Assembly: GCA_026936335.1 (NCBI GenBank)
Contig: JAPMXV010000069.1
Span: 62,001-126,000, forward strand
Reading direction: 5' to 3'
From: Mantamonas sphyraenae
Lineage: Eukaryota > CRuMs > Mantamonadidae
Length of the DNA stretch: 64,000 nt
The position numbers and the translations under genes are program-made. A model generated the notes under the pieces. That model worked only from the letters and a program-made list of their open reading frames with translations, did no database searches and was not told the origin of the DNA. Shown piece by piece: positions 43,786 through 52,573 of the stretch; position 1 is the stretch's first letter, and each line of letters begins with the position of its first letter.

Positions 43786-46700
43786 ATGTCCACACGAGCC
43801 AACGGCATGGAGCGGAAGGCTCGACTGAAGGAGCAGATTCCCCAGCAGCACAAGACACGCTACAACCACGCACCCACAGGCCTGGGCACGTCCCCGTCCC
43901 GCCGGGCATCCACAAAGAAAGGCGACGGCGTGTCCACGGGGTATCAGGGCATGTCGTTTGCGCGTGCATCCACAGGCAGGTCGCCTGAACGCACACGGCA
44001 GGGCAACGACACCTTGCATGTCACTCACGAGGGCATTGAGCAGAGCCTGGGCACGTCCAAGTCCTCACCACACCGGATTGCGTCGCTGCACCAGGCCAAG
44101 AAAAAGATCACGTTGTCAGGAACCGACCAGGCGGCGTCCAATTCGAGCAAAAGCCACGTAACGGCACACGCTCACCTTAGCGTCGCCTCGCGCCGCAGCT
44201 CTGCGCCCACCACACGCATCCAACGGGCAGTGAGTGAAGACGAAAGCGAACTCAACACGCTCGTGGCACGCATCAATCCAAACTCCAAGCTGCTGCCCAT
44301 TTCCAGCCCGCGACGCGGATCGCTCGCTCACAAAGGCAAAGCCAAGCCCAAAGACGTGTCACCGCAACAGCGGCTGCCGCCCTCCATCGTGCCCAAAGAC
44401 CAGTACATTGTGGAAACGTCACCCATGCCCCCCAAGGAGGTGGAACGCTACACCACAGAGTATCGCGAGGACGACGAACTGTGGCACACCACCATCTTCC
44501 CTGCACAGAAGCCCACCGACCGACGGGACGTTCAGATCCTTTCCGACTGGCTGAACCAGCAACTGGACGAGTTGGCGTCATCCAAGCAAAAGGGCCAGGC
44601 GTACATGCACGAGGCGCAGCAGCTGTACAGCATTGCCTTTCAGGAGATCATGCGCCAGGTGCACGCACACTGCGCAGAGCGCGGCGAGCTGCTGGCGCTC
44701 ATTTGGCAGAAGAACATGGAAGTGTTCAAGCGCTTTGTGTCGCTGGTGATCCAGGAGCGAGAAGAGGTCAAGGCGCAGATTGAGGAGGACAGCGAACGGG
44801 AGCACCGGCTCAAGCGCAAGAAGCTGATTCGCATCATGAAACATGTGGAGGGCGAGGTGAGCATGGAAAAGATGAACATGGCGGCACAGATGGAAGGGGT
44901 GCAGAATGAGTTGCAGGAGCACAAGGAGCGCATTGCGGAGCTGGAACGCACCAACGCACACATCAAGTCCCTGAACGAACGCCTGGAAGACTCCATTCAC
45001 AACGAACGCATGCAACACAAAACTGCCCAGGAGCGCATGCGCAAAAGCAAGAAGCAACGCGACAAGGAGATGGCCTTGTTGCGGCATCAGCTGGAAACCC
45101 AGATGCTCAAGTTGCAACGGGTGCGTCAGCAGATGGCCAAGTATCGCAGCATAGCCAAGCAACTGACAGGCAGCCTGGATTTGGAAAAGGATGGCGTTGT
45201 GCTGAGTCAGCTGGCAGGGCTGACCAGCGAGCCCAGTGTGCTTAGCACAGCAGGGTCGTACGACGACACCGAGTTGGATGCGCAACTGCAACGTGTGCAT
45301 GCTCACGCGCTGTTGCAACAGGAGCAGGAACAGCAGCAGCAACAGATGATGCAACAGGGAAGTGTCATCCAGGCAGGTGACTTTGTACTGGTCCGGGACG
45401 ATGACGAGGACGACGAGGCCGAGGCCCGGCGAGCGCGTGTGAATTGTTGGAGCTCGGACGACTCGGACGACGAGGTGCGCTTGCTGGACGGCGACCGTGG
45501 CCATCAAGACGAGGTGTGGACCACGGACGACGAGTACAACAGCATGGAGGACAGCAGCGACGACGAGTGGGAGCAAGATGAGGACGGCCAATGGTTGCGC
45601 AGACCGAGCGCAATGACGGTGCAGACCTCGGACGTTGCCGCTGGTGACGATGACGCAGGTGAGAGCGAAGGAAGAGAGCAACAGGGAGAAAACGACGAGG
45701 ATGAGGAGGAAGAGAAGGCGGAGGGCGACGGCAATGAGCAAGGCCTCGCAGGGGAGTCCCCGTCCACTGGCACTCGCACGATGAAGGCATCATCCAGCCA
45801 GCGACGACGACAAGCACAGAAGGATGATGGAAACAATGAGGACGAGGATGTGTCCCACCAACAGACGGTGCTTGCCCAGATCCACGAGCTGTTGCAGGAG
45901 TTGCCGTCGCGCGTGAGCGACGAGGTGGAGATCTTCCGCAAGGCACTGGTGAGCACGGTGTTGGAAACCCAAGTGTACGCGCCCAAGGCAGAACGCATGG
46001 AAAAGGTGTTGGAAGTGCTCGAGGCACGCAAGGCGACCAAGGAGGCCGAGGAACGGGACCGCAGACGTGCGGAACGCAGACGCAATCGACGCAACTCGGT
46101 GCGCTACGCAAGCACCCAATCGCAGGCCGCACTGCCATCCACGCTGTCTACACTCAGCAGCACAGGCAGCGTCAGCAGTGGCACCTCGCCTCCTCGCACT
46201 CGTCGCCTGTCTGTGGCATCGTCCACGGGCAGCAGCGCCGTATTTGCCACGGTGCCGGAAGAGCAACAGCAGCAGCCTCGAGAGGATGGCCAAGGAGCCA
46301 TGTCAAGCACAGGCACAGGCACAGGCGAGGAGGAGGACGACGATGAGGTCAAGGCGCTGTTCAGCAATGATTACACGCCGATTGCGTACCATGCACATAC
46401 GAAACGGCTGTTTAGCTACCGCGATCTGGTGGACATGGTGGACGCAGGCGTGCAAACGGAGGTGTTGTTTGTGAAGGAGGCCAACAAGACGCTGGGCGTG
46501 GCGCCGCGGGTGTTGGGTTCGAGCACATTTTACCAAAAGTACTTTCCACACTCTGCAGACGCGCAAGAGGCCATCAAGGAGCAATGGGGCGAGTTTTTGC
46601 AGGATCACAAACCCAAGACCACAGACAACCAGAGCAAACGCAAGGGCAAACGCAAGGACAAGCGCTTGGCAAACGCGGAAGAGCATCATCAGAACAGGTC

Positions 46701-47943
46701 GTCGTCAGACAGTCTGGCAGGAAGAGGCGCGGGAGGAGGCCACCGTGGACACAGACGACTGCGAAAACGCAACTTGCACCTGCCATTCAAGCTGCGCAAG
46801 CTGCTCACAACGGTGCGCACGGACAAGACGGGCAACGTGGACGGCAAGGTCAAGCCGCAGAAGCGTGTGGCTCGTCTTGTGCAGACCCTGTTTGCGGAGA
46901 AGCACGCGCAGGACGAGATCAACGATCGCGAACACATCCATCGCAGTGCCCTGTTTGTGTTCACTCACGACCATTTGACACAACGGTACGGCCTCCGGCG
47001 CCTTGCCGAACGCCATCTCGTCGACCTGCTCATCTCGGTGCTGTACTACAAGGATCGCGACGCCGCCATTCGCATGTTTGGTCGCTTTGTGTTTTATCCC
47101 GACGAGTACGATTTGGCCTGCCTCAACTTTTATCTCAGCGCAATGGCGTACACAAAGTCGCTGCTGGGCTTGAGCATGTCCGATGTGGACGACCACGGCG
47201 GCCCCATCATGATCACTGTGCCCATGGGGCTCGAGGTGCTCAGCCACACGATGCCGTTCCTCATGCAGGATGAACCCAAGGTCGTGCAGGCGTTCACCTC
47301 CACGCTTCAGAACCTGGTCGACTTTGAAGAGGCTCGTCTGTACGCAGATGACCTGTACGAGGCATTGGTGGAGCTGTGGCGATCGTTGCGCACAGAGGAC
47401 ACACACCTGATCCAGGCGCTGTTTGATGCATGCGACCGCGACTTGGACGATCTCTTGGACCTGGCAGACTTTCAGCTGTTGTGCTCGCAGGCCAGCGAGC
47501 TGCGCGACAAGGAAGTCATTGCAGAGTACACACACATTACAGGCACGGATCACCTGCACGTCAAGGTGTCGTTTGAGCAGTTTGTGGGTGCCTCGGCCAT
47601 CGACGTGTTTATGTTCAAGCCCTTCCCAGAGTCCCTCAGCAACTACACGGACCAGCAGCTGGCTCGGCTGCTGCACACCTCATGGGAAGACTCCACCTTC
47701 AAGATGAACGGGGTCATGCAAAACATGCTTGCCGAGCTGCCGCACGAAGACTACCAGATCCTGCTGGAGCGTCGCGAAAAGGTAAAACACATGATGGAGG
47801 GCGAATCTGTGTCTGCCATGTGGTACTCATTTCGTCTGTTTATGGCCGATTTGGGCAACCGCCTCATGAGCGTGTACAAGCTCAATTCGCTCAACGCAGC
47901 CTTTCAGGGCAACGGTCTGCACGAGCTCGGCCGCCTGTGTTGA
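43786..47943 (+). CDS. Large coiled-coil protein with axonemal-dynein-light-chain-like region
   Basis: A single-exon 1,385-residue protein. The segment at about residues 250-430 resembles the axonemal dynein light chain (p28/DNALI1) domain family: LSDWLNQQLDELASS, then QLYSIAFQEIMRQVHAHCAE, RGELLALIWQKNMEVFKRF and a long coiled coil. In DNALI1 the matching text is ...LYSQCFDELIRQVTINCAERGLLLLRVRDE. Animal AXDND1 also carries this domain in a longer protein. The protein here adds a 240-residue disordered basic N-terminus, an acidic middle, and a C-terminal helical region (residues about 1000-1385) with LFAEKHAQDEINDREHIHRS, ALFDACDRDLDDLLDLADF and KVSFEQFVGASAIDVFMF, EF-hand-like in spacing but without clear calcium loops. 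A flagellar role is inferred from the domain only. Confidence 0.65.
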   Translation: MSTRANGMERKARLKEQIPQQHKTRYNHAPTGLGTSPSRRASTKKGDGVSTGYQGMSFARASTGRSPERTRQGNDTLHVTHEGIEQSLGTSKSSPHRIASLHQAKKKITLSGTDQAASNSSKSHVTAHAHLSVASRRSSAPTTRIQRAVSEDESELNTLVARINPNSKLLPISSPRRGSLAHKGKAKPKDVSPQQRLPPSIVPKDQYIVETSPMPPKEVERYTTEYREDDELWHTTIFPAQKPTDRRDVQILSDWLNQQLDELASSKQKGQAYMHEAQQLYSIAFQEIMRQVHAHCAERGELLALIWQKNMEVFKRFVSLVIQEREEVKAQIEEDSEREHRLKRKKLIRIMKHVEGEVSMEKMNMAAQMEGVQNELQEHKERIAELERTNAHIKSLNERLEDSIHNERMQHKTAQERMRKSKKQRDKEMALLRHQLETQMLKLQRVRQQMAKYRSIAKQLTGSLDLEKDGVVLSQLAGLTSEPSVLSTAGSYDDTELDAQLQRVHAHALLQQEQEQQQQQMMQQGSVIQAGDFVLVRDDDEDDEAEARRARVNCWSSDDSDDEVRLLDGDRGHQDEVWTTDDEYNSMEDSSDDEWEQDEDGQWLRRPSAMTVQTSDVAAGDDDAGESEGREQQGENDEDEEEEKAEGDGNEQGLAGESPSTGTRTMKASSSQRRRQAQKDDGNNEDEDVSHQQTVLAQIHELLQELPSRVSDEVEIFRKALVSTVLETQVYAPKAERMEKVLEVLEARKATKEAEERDRRRAERRRNRRNSVRYASTQSQAALPSTLSTLSSTGSVSSGTSPPRTRRLSVASSTGSSAVFATVPEEQQQQPREDGQGAMSSTGTGTGEEEDDDEVKALFSNDYTPIAYHAHTKRLFSYRDLVDMVDAGVQTEVLFVKEANKTLGVAPRVLGSSTFYQKYFPHSADAQEAIKEQWGEFLQDHKPKTTDNQSKRKGKRKDKRLANAEEHHQNRSSSDSLAGRGAGGGHRGHRRLRKRNLHLPFKLRKLLTTVRTDKTGNVDGKVKPQKRVARLVQTLFAEKHAQDEINDREHIHRSALFVFTHDHLTQRYGLRRLAERHLVDLLISVLYYKDRDAAIRMFGRFVFYPDEYDLACLNFYLSAMAYTKSLLGLSMSDVDDHGGPIMITVPMGLEVLSHTMPFLMQDEPKVVQAFTSTLQNLVDFEEARLYADDLYEALVELWRSLRTEDTHLIQALFDACDRDLDDLLDLADFQLLCSQASELRDKEVIAEYTHITGTDHLHVKVSFEQFVGASAIDVFMFKPFPESLSNYTDQQLARLLHTSWEDSTFKMNGVMQNMLAELPHEDYQILLERREKVKHMMEGESVSAMWYSFRLFMADLGNRLMSVYKLNSLNAAFQGNGLHELGRLC

Positions 47944-47945
47944 GC

Positions 47946-49880
47946 TCACTTGACGCGGATCTGACGCAGCATGATGTAGGAAATGAAACGGAAGAACAGC
48001 ACATTGGCTGCCAGAATGAGAAAGTTGGTGGGCAGATCTGTGCGAATGCCGTCGACAATGCGGTTCAGCACCTTTTCGCCCGCCTCGAAGCAGTTGATGT
48101 CATTGGAGACCAACACTTGCTTGATGCTGGGCGAGAGGTTGGACAGAGGCAAGGCAATGGCCGTCTGGTTGACTGCAAACGGGACGTTGATGATGGACAG
48201 CGGAAAGTCCAGGTTGGTTTCGCAGGGAATGTTGCGACCGACAAACTGCGTCAAAGAAATGCTCTCGTACGCGTACTTGAAGTAGTTGCTCCAATACACC
48301 CACACAAACCACACAGGGGTGTTTTCCAGAGACAGGAAGTACCCATTGAACTGCATGAGGAGCGTGAGAAAGATGGTCAACACCACATTGGCTGCCTCCA
48401 TGGATGACACCGTGGCGGCACAGGCAATGGCCACACCCGCACTGGCTTCCATTGTCAACCAGATGGCCAGGATGAACACCACCAAGGCGTAGGCGTCGTC
48501 CTTGTACCCGATCATGTAGTAGCAAATGATACTGTACACCGTCGCATACAGCAGGTTGTACGGTATCTGCACAGTGAGCATGGCTGACACAAAGGGACCG
48601 ACTGTGTAGGCACCTGCAGCACGCTCGCGGATGAACACGGCGCGGAGAGCGGGAAACACAGTGATGGCGGCAAACGCAGGCACAAACGAGGCGTTGAGGA
48701 TGATGAAGAAGAAGGAGGAGGTGACGTCGCGCGCACTCTTGGTGGTCAACGACAATTGCCAGTAGCAGAGGCCAGTAATGACGGCGAGGACAACGTTGGC
48801 ACCGATGGCAGACTGGAAATTGAGTGGATCACGCCAGTTGTCGGTGAAGAAGCGCCAGAGGAGCGCACGGTACTGAACCCAGTACGAAGCCGGTTCGGTG
48901 TCCTGCTTGAGATCTTCGATGCTGCCCTTGGGTTGTTGTTCCAAGAGAGATGTGAGTTCTGCGGTGGCCTGTGCGCAGGTGTCACTGCGTTGGTAGGCCT
49001 GCTCCACCTCGTGCACACGGCCTCCCTTGATGACATCCAACATGTGGTCAGCCGGGTTGACAAAGCGACGGATGGCAAAGCCAGCGCCAGTGAATATGGG
49101 AAGGGCGTCTGCTGCGGGGCCAAAATATACTTGGCGACCCTTGTGGAGGAGGAGGAGACGGTCAAATTGTTCAAAGATGGAATGGCGGGGTTGGTGGATG
49201 GTGCACACGGCTGTGGTGTTGCCACGTCGTACAATGGCACTGAGGGTGCTCATGACACTGAGGGCAATGTTCGAGTCCAACCCGGACGTGGGTTCGTCCA
49301 GAAACACCAGCTTGGGTTCGCTGATGAGTTCCGAGCCAATGGTCACACGTCGCTTCTCTCCCCCACTGATGCCTCGTGTGCGTGCGTCGCCCACCCTTGA
49401 TTCGGCCACCTTTTCCATGCCCAACACCTCCAACAGCTCCTGCACACGTGACTTGCGCTGCTTCTCGTCCATCCCCGGCGGCAAGCGCAGCCTTGCATTG
49501 AACTCAAACGTCTCACGCACACTCTGCGAGCCCAGAAGCGCGTCTGTCTGCTTCACGTAGCTTGCCACGTCGCGCATCTCCTCGATGGGAACCGCGTGGC
49601 CGTCCACGCGCACCTCACCGCTCACCTGGCCCTTGTCGAAGCGACCCGAGAGGATGTTGAGGAGGGACGTCTTTCCCGCACCCGATGGACCCATGATGGC
49701 CAGCACCTCGCCCGGACGAGCGAACGCGGACACGTTGTCCAGCACCAACTTGTCCACGGGCGGAATCGGACCAAAGCCCATGGCCTGTCGCACCTTGTCC
49801 GCTCCTTTTAGTTGTTCAATCGCCTCGTCGTTGCTCACAGGCACCGTGAAGGACACGTCGCGGAACGCAAGTGTGGACAT
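47946..49880 (-). CDS. ABCG-type half ABC transporter
   Basis: A single-exon 644-residue half-transporter of the ABCG (White/BCRP) type: one nucleotide-binding domain followed by one membrane domain. ATPase motifs: GPSGAGKTSLLNIL (Walker A), GISGGEKRRVTIG (signature) and KLVFLDEPTSGLDS (Walker B). The IHQPRHSIFEQFD switch and NPADHMLDVI linker are family hallmarks. Six hydrophobic segments follow, for example LNASFVPAFAAITVFPALRAVF and FNGYFLSLENTPVWFVWVYW. ABCG half-transporters act as dimers and export lipids, sterols or drugs. The ATG at 49880 gives a compact N-terminus; the frame is open to 49943 but that would overlap the neighbour's start. It is adjacent and divergent to a second ABCG gene. 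Confidence 0.93.
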   Translation of the reverse strand: MSTLAFRDVSFTVPVSNDEAIEQLKGADKVRQAMGFGPIPPVDKLVLDNVSAFARPGEVLAIMGPSGAGKTSLLNILSGRFDKGQVSGEVRVDGHAVPIEEMRDVASYVKQTDALLGSQSVRETFEFNARLRLPPGMDEKQRKSRVQELLEVLGMEKVAESRVGDARTRGISGGEKRRVTIGSELISEPKLVFLDEPTSGLDSNIALSVMSTLSAIVRRGNTTAVCTIHQPRHSIFEQFDRLLLLHKGRQVYFGPAADALPIFTGAGFAIRRFVNPADHMLDVIKGGRVHEVEQAYQRSDTCAQATAELTSLLEQQPKGSIEDLKQDTEPASYWVQYRALLWRFFTDNWRDPLNFQSAIGANVVLAVITGLCYWQLSLTTKSARDVTSSFFFIILNASFVPAFAAITVFPALRAVFIRERAAGAYTVGPFVSAMLTVQIPYNLLYATVYSIICYYMIGYKDDAYALVVFILAIWLTMEASAGVAIACAATVSSMEAANVVLTIFLTLLMQFNGYFLSLENTPVWFVWVYWSNYFKYAYESISLTQFVGRNIPCETNLDFPLSIINVPFAVNQTAIALPLSNLSPSIKQVLVSNDINCFEAGEKVLNRIVDGIRTDLPTNFLILAANVLFFRFISYIMLRQIRVK

Positions 49881-49910
49881 GTGTTGATGCAGGGCGAAAA
49901 AAAGATTGGG
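49881..49910. promoter_or_regulatory. Minimal divergent gap between two ABCG genes
   Basis: The plus-strand ABCG frame has in-frame ATGs at 49887, 49911 and 49959, so the gap between opposite start codons is between 6 and 78 bases. The shared promoter must overlap the coding regions. Confidence 0.4.
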
Positions 49911-52460
49911 ATGGTCCGGGCTGAGACGCGGTGGGAACCACAAGAGAACCCAAAAGAAATGCTCCGCAACGACGAGGAGAACGAATATACGTCTTCAGAC
50001 GCGGGCGAAGAGGAAGAAATGGACGAAGCGGAGACTGTGGGAGTGCCTGCGGAGGACGAGTACACGTCGTCCGACGACGAGGCGGAGGAAGAAAAGGAGG
50101 GGGAAGCGGCCACGTGGACGACGAGCCCGAACAACACCCGCAGTGTGGTGGTGAAGAGCCCTTCCATGCCGTCTTCACGACGCGTGGTGCCCATTTCCAG
50201 CCATATGGAAAGCTATGCCGTGTCATCATCCTCTGCGGATGGCAAGGACATGGAGCGTGAAGAAGCAAGCCTGGCAAAGGCAGACACAAGCCAGGCTTCC
50301 TTCCTGGCCGACCTGCCGCCTCCGGAAACGCTGGCCATGTCGTGTCAGCAACTCACGCACACAGTGAAACTCAAGACACCGTTCTGGAAGAAGAAGAGAG
50401 GCAGACAGTCGTCGAATGATGCGGCGGCGACAACCAAGCGCATCCTGGGGCCTGTGGACGTGTTTCTGCCGCCGGGCAAACTGACGGCCATCATGGGTGC
50501 GTCGGGAGCCGGAAAAACCACGCTTCTGGACGCGTTGACCAACCGATACTCGGAGGGCACGTCGGAAGGGACGGTGCTTGTGGGTGGTCGTCCACGACGC
50601 TCGTGGAAACTCAAGCAGCAGCTTGCGTTTGTCAAGCAGGAGGACTTGTTCATCCCGTCGCAGACGGTGTTTGAAGCCCTGTGGACGCACGCTCGTCTGC
50701 GGCTGCCCAACGACCTGAGCGACGCCAGACGCCTGGAAATCGTACGGGGCGTACTCAAGGTGTTGGATCTCACCGATGCCATGGACACCATGGTGGGCGA
50801 CGAATTCGTCAAGGGGATCTCCGGTGGCGAACTGAAACGACTGGCGATTGCGGCGGAATTGCTGACCAATTTCAGTATTTGTGCACTGGACGAACCCACC
50901 ACCGGGTTGGATGCATCCACGGCGTTGAGTGTGATGGAGGCCATGTTGAGTCTGGCACGTACGGGACGCACGCTGGTGTGCACCATTCACCAGCCTCGCC
51001 TGGAGGTGTTCCAACTCATCGACCATCTGGTGCTCCTCTCACGTGGACGTGTGGTCTACCAGGGCCCAGCCATGGACGCCGTCGCCTACTTTGCCAATCT
51101 GGGTCTGGAATGCCCTCCCACAGAAAACCCTGCTGATTTCCTCCTCGACATCCTCAGCGAGGGTGCAGGCCAGTTGCAGCTCGGCGACCTCAAGCCACAT
51201 GTGCGCATGAGCCAGGAAAAGGACACGGAAGCTGCTCACAACGACGACGACGACAACGGCCACGATGCCATCGATGCCCTGATCGACAACTACCAGCGCA
51301 GCAGCCAGCGTGCAAAGGTGCTGGCGGATATCGAGGCCGACGCACGTAGCCACGGTGGCGGTGACGACAACGATGAGGATGATGGTGAGGTCAACGCTCA
51401 CGAGCAAGAGGAGAGTGGGGCCAATGACAGCAGCACCACGGGGCAACGGGTGCGTCATTGGCTCGGATGGGGACGACACAAGGCACCCTGGTGGGTGCAA
51501 TTTTGGGTGCTCCTCAAACGCGAGTGGCGCAACACATATCGAAACCCGCTCATTCTGGCATCGCTGACGTTTGAGTACCTGTTTTTTGGTCTGTTTGTGG
51601 GTTTCTCGTACTACCAGCTCAACCTGTCGCCTGCAGGCGTGCAAGACCGCATTGCAGTCGTGTTTTGGGTCCTCATGACGGCCATCTTTGTGCCCACCTT
51701 TGCTGTGGTGGTGTATTTCCCCAAAACACGGGCGGTGTTCAATCGCGAGTACGCCTCCGGCATGTACTCCTCCTCTGCGTTCTACCTGGCCGCCACTGTG
51801 GCAACCATTCCGTCTCAACTGGTGCTCATGTTGGTCTTTTGCGGCGTGGTGTACTTGACGGTGGGCCTGCGCGAAGGCGTGGCTACCTTTTTCGAGTTTT
51901 ACGGCCTGGGTGTCATCTCGGCCGAAATGAGCTTTGCTCTGGGACTCACAGTCAGTGCGGCTGCACCCACATTTGAATCGGGCAACGTGTGGGCCACCGT
52001 CGTCACCTTTGTGTTTCTCCTCACCGCAGGCTTTTTCGTTTCGTACGACTCGCTGCCCGACTTTCTCAAGTGGATCACCGTGATCAATCCGTACAAGTAC
52101 ATGTACGACGCGTACATGACGAACCAATTTGGCGGTGTGGCGTTCACGGGCAAGGCGTTCGATCCTGTGGTTGTCAAGTGCAACGTGACGCAGGCGATTG
52201 CCAACGTGGCCGTCAACGTGACCGCAACCTCGGTTGTCGACGGATCCACATTTGTCACACAGACCACCCTGGGCGACATTGTGCCCAGCATGACCTGCAT
52301 TGACAACGTGTTCTTCAGCAACGGCACACAGCTGCTCAAAGAATTCGACTTGGACTCCTTCTCCGTCGCCGAAAACGTCGCCTGGCTGACCATTGTCATC
52401 GGCATTGTGCGCATCGTCGGCTACCTCATTGTGCGCTACGTCAAGATTGGCAAGAGCTGA
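49911..52460 (+). CDS. ABCG-type half ABC transporter with acidic N-terminal extension
   Basis: A second ABCG half-transporter, 849 residues from the ATG at 49911 (49887 and 49959 are alternatives). It differs from its neighbour by a 170-residue acidic, Ser-rich N-terminus and a charged insertion of about 80 residues between the ATPase and the membrane domain. ATPase motifs: MGASGAGKTTLLDAL (Walker A), GISGGELKRLAIA (signature) and SICALDEPTTGLD (Walker B). FSYYQLNLSPAGVQDRIAVV and MTAIFVPTFAVVVYFP lie in the membrane domain, with VNVTATSVVDGS in the extracellular loop before the last helix carrying possible N-glycosylation sites. Head-to-head placement with another half-transporter raises the possibility of a heterodimer. 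Confidence 0.93.
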   Translation: MVRAETRWEPQENPKEMLRNDEENEYTSSDAGEEEEMDEAETVGVPAEDEYTSSDDEAEEEKEGEAATWTTSPNNTRSVVVKSPSMPSSRRVVPISSHMESYAVSSSSADGKDMEREEASLAKADTSQASFLADLPPPETLAMSCQQLTHTVKLKTPFWKKKRGRQSSNDAAATTKRILGPVDVFLPPGKLTAIMGASGAGKTTLLDALTNRYSEGTSEGTVLVGGRPRRSWKLKQQLAFVKQEDLFIPSQTVFEALWTHARLRLPNDLSDARRLEIVRGVLKVLDLTDAMDTMVGDEFVKGISGGELKRLAIAAELLTNFSICALDEPTTGLDASTALSVMEAMLSLARTGRTLVCTIHQPRLEVFQLIDHLVLLSRGRVVYQGPAMDAVAYFANLGLECPPTENPADFLLDILSEGAGQLQLGDLKPHVRMSQEKDTEAAHNDDDDNGHDAIDALIDNYQRSSQRAKVLADIEADARSHGGGDDNDEDDGEVNAHEQEESGANDSSTTGQRVRHWLGWGRHKAPWWVQFWVLLKREWRNTYRNPLILASLTFEYLFFGLFVGFSYYQLNLSPAGVQDRIAVVFWVLMTAIFVPTFAVVVYFPKTRAVFNREYASGMYSSSAFYLAATVATIPSQLVLMLVFCGVVYLTVGLREGVATFFEFYGLGVISAEMSFALGLTVSAAAPTFESGNVWATVVTFVFLLTAGFFVSYDSLPDFLKWITVINPYKYMYDAYMTNQFGGVAFTGKAFDPVVVKCNVTQAIANVAVNVTATSVVDGSTFVTQTTLGDIVPSMTCIDNVFFSNGTQLLKEFDLDSFSVAENVAWLTIVIGIVRIVGYLIVRYVKIGKS

Positions 52461-52573
52461 CGTGCGTGCGAGACCTGTCGAGAGCAATTGAATCGTTTGT
52501 TTCACCTCTGCCGTCAAACGTTGCGTCTCGGTTCGCTCCTCTCCTCCACATTCCCGCGTTGTGTGATGTCCAC

